Origin: Fragilaria crotonensis
Lineage: Eukaryota; Bacillariophyta; Fragilariophyceae; Fragilariales; Fragilariaceae
NCBI GenBank assembly: GCA_022925895.1
Contig: JAKSYS010000570.1
Coordinates: forward strand, 1 to 41,381
Length of the DNA: 41,381 nt
Reading direction: 5' to 3'
A program made the position numbers and the translations under genes. The first letter of the stretch is position 1. Each line of letters begins with the position of its first letter. The notes under the pieces were generated by a model that saw only the letters and a program-made list of their open reading frames with translations, had not been told where the DNA came from and made no database searches. Positions 32,904-41,381 of this stretch are shown piece after piece.

Positions 32904-33202
32904 TCGAAAACCTTGTAGTTGCGACGTCTAGCTCGCTATCGCACTTCGTTAGTCTTCGCCCGCCGTGGGCAACCGTTTCGGAACCGGTTCCTCGGGCTGT
33001 CGTGTGAGACGGTCTTGTTGTTGCAAACAAACGTTTTCAACCAACAATGAGTACTTCGGCTAGGTGCTGCAATTTCGGTTCAAGTGCCGAACTTGTCGTC
33101 TACGCCTTGTGTACGGTCTATTTGGTACTATAGGAAGTTCGGGCGGCTGATGATGTCGCCGATGTGCTTCCCGCGCCTGTCCATCCTCCCTGCCGCTGAC
33201 AG
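32904..33202. repeat. Repeat B2 of the YR retrotransposon (5' end on the minus strand)
   Basis: It runs from TCGAAAACCTTGTAG to TGCCGCTGACAG and equals B1 except for a few changes and 2 missing bases (GAACTTGTCG against GAACTTTTGTCG). As the outer 5' block it should contain the promoter of the element. Confidence 0.92.
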
Positions 33203-33623
33203 AGGTCGGATTAAAATGGCCTATGTAGTCCAGCAGTTGTACAAGTAGTAGTAAGGGCCGTTCTTACCAAGAGGTTTTTTCGGATTTTTGGTATCATCTC
33301 CGGGTTTATAGCCGTTGGTATCACGTGTCGACTCCGAATATCCGGGTTGGGACTGGTATCATATTGGTATCATGATACCGCTTTGTGATACCATTTTTGA
33401 CCCCCCCTCCCAAAGGGTATCACGTGATACAAGCTAATCTCTTCGAGTGTCACATGATACATTTCTTAAATGAAAAACAAGATGATCTTGGAGGACGACG
33501 CACATCGTTGTTTGGCGCTTCTTGGAGTTCAAGCAAGGAGCGAAATAGTAGAAGCGTACTGGAGTATGAAACACTTCTGCTTCTCGTCTTGCAGATGACT
33601 TGTATACATTAAATACAACAATC

Positions 33624-35203
33624 ATGTCAACAAATTTGCATTCACCAGAGATTAGAACCTCATCTCTTGTCTCGGATCAAGGCAATAAAAAGAGGTCGCT
33701 CACGATGAATGAGATGTTTGTGAAGGAGTTGGTTGTTGAACGAGACTTCAAAGTCAACAATAGTGGTGACATCGTCATGATCAGGCATTTGCCTGTCTCC
33801 AAGTGCACAGTACCCCTACTACGTCAGATTTGCGTTCACTTCAAAGTGACTGGGTACAAGAACCAGAATAAAGAATCCACGTTGGGACTGCTGAAGAATC
33901 TAGTGGTGCGGGAGACCCTGAAGAACAAAATGTACAACAAGGAGGATGACGACTCTGACTCTTACTTCTCAGTATCATCAAAAGAGGGCACTCCCCCACC
34001 ACCAGAACCTTACCGTCATAATTTGAGCAAGGCCAGTGCGAAGAAGAAGGACATGACGGACTCCCAAAACGGCAGTGACAGCAGCACACATCAAAACACT
34101 GAGCCTGCCACGGAAGAATATCGCGTAGTAGACGGTGAAGGAGTGTTGCGTTTAGATGAGGAGGACGATGACCATGGCAGCATTAATGCTGATGATGACA
34201 TCAATATGACAAATAAGGAGACGCGATTAGCCTCAGTCACAAAGCGCAGGAAGAAGAAGAAATTCAAAGGCACTGCACCTGATGCAGTGACATGTATCAA
34301 CACATACTTTCGTGTCATCAATGTATACATGTGCCAGAAGAACCGCTCGCTTGTGATGGACCTTGGTCGCCCCCCAACGAAGGCGGATTTGGACAGTCGT
34401 ACAAGTCCACACCGTCATGTTTACGAAGCTTTGCTCAGCCAATACCTTGATGAAAACAACAACGATGCTGCTACGTTTGCGTTTCCCGATCATGTGTTTT
34501 GGACACTCACAGGCATCCGATGTGACATTGCTTTTTCAGAATTGATTCTGCATTGACCTCAAATGATATTGAGGCAATTCTTGAGTACGTCAATCATCAT
34601 TATCGAATTGCATTTCGACGGAATAAGCAATCAGGTTCGCATTCTGATTTTGAAAACTTTGTCGGGACAAGGTATTTTTTATTCTATTATCACCTCTGGC
34701 TGAGCGAGGCTCCGAACCTTTTGAACTTTGCTGTTGCGGACCTTCCTTCGAATGCTTTTCGAGAAAGTTATCACGTTAGTAGAGCGAGTGACGACGACAA
34801 AGGTGTTGTAACCAACATTAGTGATGCTAGTCCTTCTGCTGTTCGTAACAAAAAGGCAAGGCGGAAGAAGGATCCAATTACATCGAAGGCCGTTGACGAG
34901 GACAAAAACATTGCGCAGAAACAACTTGCGGATGCTCTGGTTGCATTTAATCAGACACAGTCTGAAAAAGCAAAGTCAAATCGAGAGTCAGCAGCTCCGC
35001 GTCGCGAGCGAGATTTATTGGAAGTATTCTCCGAGTACAAGGGACGATTAAAGGCAACGCGGTTGGAGTTGAATGCTGCGAAGAATGTAGCAACGTATGA
35101 TTCTGACAACTCTGAGGTCGTCAACTTGAAGCGTGAGATCACGTTGTGCAAAAGGAAACGCGATGAGATCTTTGGGTTGCTCTCGGAAAGCGACTTGACG
35201 TAG
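33624..35203 (+). CDS. Harbinger accessory protein (second ORF), one frameshift
   Basis: The ATG at 33624 (MSTNLHSPEIRTSSL) opens a protein that changes frame near 34535. The shift lies in a CTTTTTC run (5 T where 6 would keep AFFRIDSALTSNDIEAIL in frame), and the frame then runs to 35203. The joined length is about 526 residues. It has an N-terminal region with a SAP-like helical pair (LPVSKCTVPLLRQICVHFKV; ESTLGLLKNLVVRETLKN), an acidic linker and a basic KRRKKKKFKG. A conserved-looking middle follows (CINTYFRVINVYMCQKNRSL; FAFPDHVFWTLTGI), and the C-terminus is a coiled coil. PIF/Harbinger elements usually carry a second Myb/SANT-type DNA-binding protein; position supports that role here, but I do not see a clear Myb motif. 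Confidence 0.7.
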
Positions 35204-35346
35204 ACAACATTTTGGAAACATCGTCGCATGACAAGAAAAGGAAAGTAGTGACATTTATGTTATTAATCAATGGTAAAGTAGTACGATAGTAAGCAATGAA
35301 AGTAACAACGACTTCTCAACAATACATGCCGATTCCTTAAAAACTA

Positions 35347-36620
35347 CTACATCAGTCCAATGTGATACAATTCAGTGCGATTAGCAAGAAGATTGTAAGT
35401 CGGTCGTCGCAGTCCAAGTTGACCAATGCGATCAATAATCACATCTCTTATGAGCGATGTTCCTGGAATGGGAGTGAGTTTTTCGACCGTCGGAAGATAT
35501 CCCCAACCAAGCGGAGAGTCTCTTTGAGGAACGATAACTTCATTCAAGACAGTCTCATCATTGACGTCAACGCCAGCGTCTTCACGAAGACAAAAATTAT
35601 GCAGTCGCGCACATGTCTCAATAACCTTTGCTGCAGTGCTCAAGTTGACCTGCAAAGGCCTGCTCAGTACACACCACTTGGTTTGAAGCAAACCAAACGC
35701 CATTTCAATGCGAATACGAAGCTGTGAAAGAAAGAAGTTAAATGCATCCTGTCCTGATCCTCGCGCTGAGACCTGTAAATAACCAACGACATCAGAAACC
35801 TGATATGCGGCATCACCAACGAGATACATCCCCATCGGTAATTCCATTACACGCTTGTGCAACGACGTTCTCTCGAAGCAAGTTGGTCACTTGATTTTCC
35901 TGGAGCAACCACACCAAAGAAAGTGAAACGGCGATCACTATCACAAACAGCCTGGACGTTCAGACCATGTGCCATATAGTGGCCAGAGAAATATGCTTGG
36001 GGGTTGTATCCACAATCCTTCATAGAGGGACGACAAATCTTGACAAACAGGCCATCGATTGCGCCAACACAACCGATCATGACCCTCTCAGAACTCTTAT
36101 TGGCAAACTTCAATGCGGTTGACTTCAGATCTTCATCGGTGTCGGGAAAGACAATGTCTAGCTCTTTGCAGTTCAACACTGCATCCAAGAACATGTCCCT
36201 GAATCGATATACAGATGGAACGCTGCATCCGTAAACATGTCGAATATCGACATAACTTCCTCCAGCAAGCCATCGAATACCAATCGCCATGATTAATTCT
36301 GGTTCCACAGGATCTGTATCGTGATTACCCCCATGCTGCGTAGCAGTCATAGTTGTCAAGTCATCTCTCAGCAAGTCTAACAGTGTGCTAAAGGCTTCAA
36401 ATGACATTCGATATGTCCTGTCGAATGCCTGCTCGTGATGTAGCTTTCTTACATGCTCTGCCCAATTCAATCGCTTATGAATCCACTTATGCTTCCTTTG
36501 CCTTCTGTCATGCTCATCAGGCAAGATGGCATCTGTTACATGATAAAGGAAAAGAAGGTCCATCAAATCTTCATCGTCGTCACCGCTGTTGCAGGAGTCA
36601 TTGTCTTCAGAGTTGCTCAT
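35347..36620 (-). CDS. PIF/Harbinger DDE transposase, one frameshift
   Basis: The ATG at 36620 (MSNSEDNDSCNSGDDDEDLM) opens an acidic start and then the helix-turn-helix-like N-domain (HEQAFDRTYRMSFEAFSTLL; IRWLAGGSYVDIRHVYGCS). The catalytic Asp is in GCVGAIDGLFVKICRPS, followed by GYNPQAYFSGHYMAHGLNVQ. One missing T near 35878 breaks the frame between PGKSSDQLA and FERTSLHKRVMEL. The second Asp is in YLVGDAAYQ and the Glu in LRIRIEMAFGLLQTKW. The DDE triad is therefore complete once joined, at about 424 residues, the family's usual size. It would cut the 19-bp TIRs and insert at TWA sites. A single indel is the only defect. Confidence 0.88.
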
Positions 36621-36902
36621 GATTGAAATGAGAATTTTAATAAAAAGTTCACAAGAGAGTACACTCGAGTCGGAGGGAGTCGCGCAGATGAAATTTCATT
36701 ACCATTTGATATTGCCCATACCTGCCATGTAACGGATCTCAAAGGCTCAACGGCGAAGGTATCATGTGATACCACGTGATACCAAAAATCTTGGTAAGAA
36801 AGGCGATACACATGTATTTTAGCTAAGATTATCGCATGATACGAATTTCAAAAAATTCAAAAAAAACGAGCATGATTTCATCTTGGTAAGAACGGCCCTA
36901 GT

Positions 36903-37607
36903 TTGTGGAATTTGATGCATGTTTTGAAGTGATTGCTGAAGAAGTTACATTCGGAGAGTGTATGCATGATAGACTGCGATGCCGGCAGACCGAAGAAGGA
37001 ACAACTAGATGTGGGCTGCATTGACCATCTGCAGAACTTTACGCAGTGCATGATGAACAATCCCGTGGAATGTGGAACCTGCGCTGCCTTGAATTTACCA
37101 CAAGATCCTCTTGATATTGGCTTTTGCAAAGCAGCGACTGATTCGATTTGCGGTTTTACCAAGTGCTGTGCCGCGTGCAATGCAGCCTTTCAAGATTTCA
37201 ACGAGTGCTTTGAAGATTGGGTAGCGACTATCACCGATGGGAAATGTCTGATGGACTGTGATACGTTCGAAAGCTCAGACAGCGATTTCACTCCTAGCGG
37301 GTGCATGGATTCACTGCAAGCCTATGCATCGTGTATCTTGGATAATCCCATGACCTGCGACAGGCACTGCATTATCCGGAATCTTCCCAATCCCAGTGAG
37401 AGCGGCTTCTGTCAAACGGCAGCGGATTCGATTTGCGGACTTCAGAGCTGCTGCGGCGCATGCACGAGGGAATTCAATTTGTTGGACCAGCAGTGCGTTG
37501 CAACCTTGGCGTCCACTGAGACTCAGGGAAAATGTAAGATCGACTGTTCTGCCTTCAGTTCAAACCATTTCTTCGGATATCGTCATCGCGGGCTGCGCCA
37601 TGCATAA
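36903..37607 (+). pseudogene. Cys-rich tandem-domain protein, 5' part removed by the Harbinger insertion
   Basis: Two copies of a roughly 100-residue Cys-rich domain are readable. Shared features are CMIDCDA / CLMDCDT, then CIDHLQNFTQCMMNNPVECG / CMDSLQAYASCILDNPMTCD, then ADSICGLQSCCGACTREFN / TDSICGFTKCCAACNAAF. The tail is CKIDCSAFSSNHFFG. Just after the transposon terminus, another frame reads EFDACFEVIAEE and TFGEC, equivalent to FNECFEDWVATITDGKC at the end of a unit, so an earlier unit once lay to the left. A 4-bp ATGC/CATG duplication near 36960 breaks the frame. No ATG start or signal peptide is left. The family is unknown; secreted or surface Cys-rich proteins are possible. Confidence 0.6.
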
Positions 37608-37689
37608 GTGAGATACTTTCCAGAACACATTTCTAGAGCATCGTAGGGCTACGTATTCTACTCACAGATACGTTGCAAGCCATTTAGAC

Positions 37690-38250
37690 CTGATTGTCGG
37701 TCTCTTCTTCTTTCTTTCTCAAATCTTCTTCTCAATCTCGTCCTCGTCATGAACTTAATCATTCTCGTCCTCGTCCTCGTCCTCGTCCTCGTCAGACACT
37801 TCATCATCAAAACCATCTTCGCTTTCTCCATATCCATCGTCGTCGCAAACATCTTCGTTGTTCTCGTCACCATCCTAATCACCAAAGTCGATGTCGCCTT
37901 GGACAGTTTCTTTCTTCCGCAACACAATCCGCTTCGTCAATTTGACAACTTCGAAACCTCGCGCCCATCCCGCCCACAATTTGATACAATCCTGAGTGCC
38001 ATCGAACTTAGCTGTGCTTTCCGAGTTCCATACCTGAGCAAAGGATCGAACACTTATGCACATGGATCCAAGGTAGCACCTTCTGTAGATTCCATCAGGA
38101 ACATGATGTTGTAATCTTCCATTGCTTCAGGAACATTTCAACGCGCTTTCACTGTTGTGGGACCATTGTATTCAAAATTGCTAGGATGTGACCATGTGAG
38201 ATCCTCGAGATCCTTGTAATGATTTCCCTTGAAAGCAGTACGTCTGCGCC
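37690..38250 (-). pseudogene. Decayed gene with acidic Asp/Glu tail
   Basis: The minus strand reads RTAFKGNHYKDLEDLTWSHP, then NFEYNGPTTVKAR, a stop, NVPEAMEDYNIMFLMESTEG, a stop/shift, then FAQVWNSESTAKFDGTQDCI and KLWAGWARGFEVVKLTKRIV. A stop at 37875 precedes a highly acidic tail (DENNEDVCDDDGYGESEDG, VSDEDEDEDEDEND). At least three lesions and no start codon mark it as a pseudogene or a 3' gene fragment. The acidic tail comes from a CGTCCT hexamer repeat at about 37762-37793. On the other strand this makes an attractive Leu/Val run that is an artefact. The parent family is not recognised. Confidence 0.5.
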
Positions 38251-38960
38251 AATGACGCGTTAAGCATTATTATCTAACGGGAAGCAGCAGTTCATCCAGT
38301 TGGGAGTTGGGAGAGGTATTACTACCGGTAGTATTGAAAAGTGACGAGGTAATTGTAACATCGATGGTATGAGTCGTACCAGGTACTTTTTCTTATACAG
38401 TACTATTGTACTACGGGCCAGACGAACTCTCAAGAGTTCGAATACCGGTATCATTGGTAGTATCTGTATTCCAACCCTGGTATATTTTAGTGCAACAAAT
38501 ACATGAATGCTTTTTATTTTATTTTTAACAATTACGGTCATTGTTTGTCCTTCCGGCTTGCAAATCTTTGGCCTTCTACATTTTCACGGGAAGGTAATAG
38601 GTACGGAGTAATACTGAAGGCATTCCGTATCTCAGTTCTTCTCAAGTGGCAAGTGGCAAAAAGTCGCAACCTACAGGTCGTAGGTTTGGTACTACCGTAC
38701 ACGACACGATGGCATGACTTACCCTCCGATGTGCTACATGCACACTGCACACTTGTACCAGGGTTTCTAGTACCACTATCGGGTTGTTGGTTGCGAGCTG
38801 CTGACTGCAGGCATCAGAGGCAGGGAGCGACGGGAAAGCATTGTCGTTGGTGGTCACTAGTCACAACTCAAGGTACACGTAAATACGTCCCTTTTTCAGC
38901 ATCTTCAGCCCATAGGCTCCTTGTCACTGCCTTTTCCACCCTTTTCTTCTTTCTATCACG
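38251..38960. other. Upstream region of SEC23
   Basis: No gene is supported. GTAC/ACCGGTA words are at about 38320-38415 and 38440-38460 (ATTACTACCGGTAGTATTG, ACCAGGTACTTTTT) and around 38750-38775 (GTACCAGGGTTTCTAGTACC). The AT-rich stretch at 38507-38535 may mark the end of the decayed region. Confidence 0.45.
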
Positions 38961-41360
38961 ATGCAAGAAGGCGTATGGGATGTTGCCGCTTCAGAAGACA
39001 TGTTAGGTGTACGCATGAGCTTTCATTGCTGGCCCAGCAGTCGTTTGGAAGCCACTCGCTGCGTGGCCCCATTTGGTGCGCTCTATACTCCCCTCAAACG
39101 CCTCAATCCCGCGTGTGTTCCTCCGACGGCCCTTCCGTACGACCCCGTGCGCTGTTCCAGTTGCAGAGCGGTTCTCAATCCCTACTGCCAAGTGGACTTT
39201 CGATCATTTTTGTGGGTGTGTCCTTTTTGCCTGACTCGCAATCCCTTTCCTCCGCATTACGCGGAAAACATTAGCGAGACAAACCTGCCTGCAGAGCTCA
39301 TTCCACAGTTTACGACGTGTGAGTATGAGCTGCCGTCTGTACCAGATATGGGGCCTCCGTGCTTTCTCTTCGTCGTGGACACCTGCATCCATCCTGAAGA
39401 GTTGAAGGAGCTAACCGATAGTTTGACTCAGGCGTTGAATCTCCTTCCGGAGCAGGCACTCGTCGGTCTCATTTCGTATGGAACCAATGTTCAAGTTCAT
39501 GAACTTGGTTTTGAAGCTTGCAGTAAGGCTTATGTTATGAGAGGCAACCGCGAGTACGCTCCTGGCAGGGTAGGTGAACTATTGGGTTGTACTCCTAGAG
39601 CTCCGGCTCCTGGACAGCAGCAGCAACAACCACAGTCGCCTGGACAAGAAGTCTTGCAACGCTTTTTGCTACCTGTTTCCGAAGCCACTTTCAACCTTGA
39701 AACTATCTTGGAAGATTTGCGCAGGGATCCATGGCCTGTCCAAAATGATAAGCGTGTTGCCCGCGCCACAGGCAGTGCGCTCAGCGTTGCCACGTCACTC
39801 TTGCAACTGGCCATTCCTCGTCGCGGTGCTCGAATTATGCTTTTCACAGGAGGTCCCTGCACCAGTGGACCCGGAGCCGTCGTGTCTCGCAACAAGGAGG
39901 AAGATATGCGATCGCACCAGGATTTGGCTAAGAACGTTGAGGTGCTCCACAAGCCAGCATGCGAGTTTTATGCCAAGTTGGCGCATCCACAAATGAACCC
40001 AACGCAGGGGAAGCAAAAGAAGGGCGCTCCATTGCCAGCAACAACGGCATATCATGTTGTCGATGTCTTCGCGTGTTCGTTGGATCAAGTTGGTTTGCTC
40101 GAAATGCGTGAATTAGTTGAGGCAACTGGTGGGTTGATGGTGCTTGGAGATTCCTTTGGACAGTCGGTGTTTACGGAATCTCTCCGTCGTATCTTCGATC
40201 GATACCCGGACGACTCTCCAGAAGCTGGACACTTGGCAATGGCATTTGCTGCGTCGCTTGAGGTACTCACGTCCAGAGAATTCAAGGTCAGTGGGGCGAT
40301 TGGTCCTGTCACCTCTCTCCACAAGACGGGACCTAGTGTTTCGGACCTGGAGGTGGGCAAAGGCGGAACGACGGCCTGGTCAATGGGTGGTTTGGATCCA
40401 AATACTACTGTCGCCATCTACTTTGATGTCAGTAATCCTGGCACTACTCCACTTCCAGAAGGAAAACACCGCTTCATTCAATTCTTGACGAAATATCAGC
40501 ATTCCAATGGTCGCACACGTCTTCGTGCTACCACGATGTGCGGGCCATGGTATAACACGCCTGCGGTTGGTGACGGCCAACCCGCCAATGCTGGCATGAC
40601 TCATTCTCCCGTCAAGATGTCTTTCGATCAAGAGGCTGCAGCGGTCCTGACGGCGCGCATGGCCGTCTTTCAAACAGAAACGGACGAAATTGGTGACGTT
40701 CTTCGTTGGGTCGATCGCAGTCTCATTCGCTTGTGTACGAAGTTTGCTGACTACCAACCTGATCAAATTGACTCCTTCCGTCTCTCGCCAGAATTCAGCC
40801 TTTACCCACAGTTTATGTTCCACTTACGCCGCTCGCAATTCTTGCAACTCTTCAATTCATCGCCAGATGAGGCAGCGTATTATCGTTACATCTTGATTCG
40901 GGAAAACACAACCAACTCCCTGGTAATGATTCAACCAACGCTTCTCTCTTACAGTTTCAACGGTCCTCCTCAAGCGGCCTTACTCGATTCGGAGTCGGTG
41001 CGACCAGATACTATTCTCTTGCTCGACACTTTCTTTCACGTCGTTGTCTTTCATGGAGAGACGATTGCGGCTTGGCGCGAACAACGCTACCACGAACAAG
41101 AAGAGCACGCCGCCTTCCGAGCCCTTTTGGAGGCTCCACAGAGCGATGCTCAACTGATCATGGATGCGCGCTTTCCTGTCCCGCGTTACATCGTTTGTGA
41201 TCAACATAAGTCTGATGCTCGCTTCCTCATGGCTAAACTCAACCCATCGCAAACGCACAACTCCAATTTGGATGGGGGCGGGGGGACGCAGGTCAATACA
41301 GATGATGTCTCGCTCCGTGTCTTTATGGAACACTTGATGAAGCTATCGGTTCAGAGCTAA
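38961..41360 (+). CDS. SEC23: COPII coat protein Sec23
   Basis: Sec23 is the Sar1 GTPase-activating subunit of the inner COPII coat and pairs with Sec24 on ER exit sites. A single uninterrupted exon encodes 799 residues, near the family norm. The N-terminus ([13 protein letters not shown]) leads to [12 protein letters not shown] and a zinc finger with Cys 65, 68, 87 and 90. A trunk with a vWA-like fold follows ([37 protein letters not shown]), then beta-sandwich, helical and gelsolin domains. The C-terminus contains [16 protein letters not shown], whose Arg at about residue 754 lines up with the GAP arginine finger, and ends [13 protein letters not shown] short Gln-rich insert ([13 protein letters not shown], about residue 217) lies in the trunk. 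Unlike most genes here it has no frameshift. Confidence 0.97.
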   Translation: MQEGVWDVAASEDMLGVRMSFHCWPSSRLEATRCVAPFGALYTPLKRLNPACVPPTALPYDPVRCSSCRAVLNPYCQVDFRSFLWVCPFCLTRNPFPPHYAENISETNLPAELIPQFTTCEYELPSVPDMGPPCFLFVVDTCIHPEELKELTDSLTQALNLLPEQALVGLISYGTNVQVHELGFEACSKAYVMRGNREYAPGRVGELLGCTPRAPAPGQQQQQPQSPGQEVLQRFLLPVSEATFNLETILEDLRRDPWPVQNDKRVARATGSALSVATSLLQLAIPRRGARIMLFTGGPCTSGPGAVVSRNKEEDMRSHQDLAKNVEVLHKPACEFYAKLAHPQMNPTQGKQKKGAPLPATTAYHVVDVFACSLDQVGLLEMRELVEATGGLMVLGDSFGQSVFTESLRRIFDRYPDDSPEAGHLAMAFAASLEVLTSREFKVSGAIGPVTSLHKTGPSVSDLEVGKGGTTAWSMGGLDPNTTVAIYFDVSNPGTTPLPEGKHRFIQFLTKYQHSNGRTRLRATTMCGPWYNTPAVGDGQPANAGMTHSPVKMSFDQEAAAVLTARMAVFQTETDEIGDVLRWVDRSLIRLCTKFADYQPDQIDSFRLSPEFSLYPQFMFHLRRSQFLQLFNSSPDEAAYYRYILIRENTTNSLVMIQPTLLSYSFNGPPQAALLDSESVRPDTILLLDTFFHVVVFHGETIAAWREQRYHEQEEHAAFRALLEAPQSDAQLIMDARFPVPRYIVCDQHKSDARFLMAKLNPSQTHNSNLDGGGGTQVNTDDVSLRVFMEHLMKLSVQS

Positions 41361-41381
41361 AGTAGACCAACATTGTGCGGT

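Larger units (their letters stand above)
26370..33202 (-). mobile_element. Tyrosine-recombinase retrotransposon with split direct repeats (PAT/Ngaro-like DIRS order)
   Basis: On the minus strand the order is B2 - Gag - RT/RNase H - YR - A2 - B1 - A1. A1 (26370-26902, interrupted by a MITE) equals A2 (27214-27416), and B1 (26914-27214) equals B2 (32904-33202) except for a few differences such as a 2-bp deletion. One repeat on one side and three blocks on the other is the split-direct-repeat layout of PAT- and Ngaro-type DIRS-order elements, which integrate with a tyrosine recombinase instead of an integrase. No methyltransferase domain of the DIRS1 kind is seen. The body is visibly GC-rich compared with the surrounding genes. 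RT and YR have frameshifts, while Gag is open. Confidence 0.88.
33254..36899. mobile_element. PIF/Harbinger transposon, 3.6 kb, two genes, perfect 19-bp TIRs
   Basis: AGGGCCGTTCTTACCAAGA at 33254-33272 is perfectly inverted at 36881-36899. If the ends are set one base inward, the flanking triplets are TAA (left) and TAG (right), close to the 3-bp TWA duplication typical of PIF/Harbinger but with one mismatch. It contains a DDE transposase on the minus strand and a second protein on the plus strand, arranged tail to tail. Each has one single-base frameshift. Subterminal regions are rich in GTATCAxxTGATAC palindromes. It starts 51 bp from the end of the retrotransposon. Confidence 0.88.

Noticed and set aside
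37749-38114. Plus-strand frame with a hydrophobic Leu/Val-rich start resembling a membrane helix
   Set aside because: It is the antisense of the acidic Asp/Glu tail encoded on the minus strand; the Leu/Val run comes from CGTCCT repeats.
1-41381. tRNA, rRNA or snoRNA genes
   Set aside because: No cloverleaf with a GGTTCGA-type arm, no rRNA core sequence and no box C/D pair was found by eye; a covariance-model search would be decisive.

Overview
This is nuclear DNA from a eukaryotic alga, most likely a pennate diatom. Supporting signs are short GT-AG spliceosomal introns (about 60-190 bp) in compact genes on both strands, predicted precursor proteins with a signal peptide followed by an 'ASAF'-like plastid-import motif (SAFVSP, VAFIAP), a Crypton-like tyrosine recombinase family of a type I recall from stramenopiles, and mixed transposon families between housekeeping genes. 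I cannot name the species from sequence alone.

Layout. 1-16 kb is gene-dense: the 3' tail of an unknown gene, a disordered nuclear-type protein with a winged-helix-like C-terminus (930-2239, -), a decayed PIF/Harbinger transposase (about 2.74-3.98 kb, -), a small probably mitochondrial protein (4471-5039, -), an RS/His-rich protein (5562-6935, +), IMP dehydrogenase (7111-8856, -), an MFS transporter of the molybdate-anion/MFSD5 type (9751-11320, +), a head-to-head pair of predicted plastid-targeted proteins (11577-12498, - and 12921-13530, +), and a secretory coiled-coil membrane protein (13679-15629, -). 16.8-22.2 kb holds a broken Crypton-like tyrosine-recombinase gene split by a 2.7 kb inverted-repeat element that carries a 171-bp satellite array. 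22.9-25.1 kb has a small acidic membrane protein and an SCP/NLI-type CTD phosphatase. 26.37-33.20 kb is a tyrosine-recombinase retrotransposon (Gag, RT-RNase H, YR, all on -) with split direct repeats of the PAT/Ngaro kind; a 321-bp hAT-type MITE with a perfect 8-bp target duplication sits inside one of its repeats. 33.25-36.90 kb is a two-gene PIF/Harbinger transposon with perfect 19-bp terminal inverted repeats, lying directly upstream of, and probably inside, a duplicated Cys-rich protein gene. After an acidic pseudogene comes an intact, intronless SEC23 (38961-41360, +).

Two patterns cut across the window. First, many genes, including IMP dehydrogenase, have single-base frameshifts, several of them at short homopolymers; the simplest reading is consensus error, with real decay added in the transposons. 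Second, intergenic DNA is studded with clusters of GTAC-centred short palindromes that no feature explains. The most unusual object is the nested mobile DNA at 26.4-36.9 kb, whose insertion order can be partly read from the sequence.
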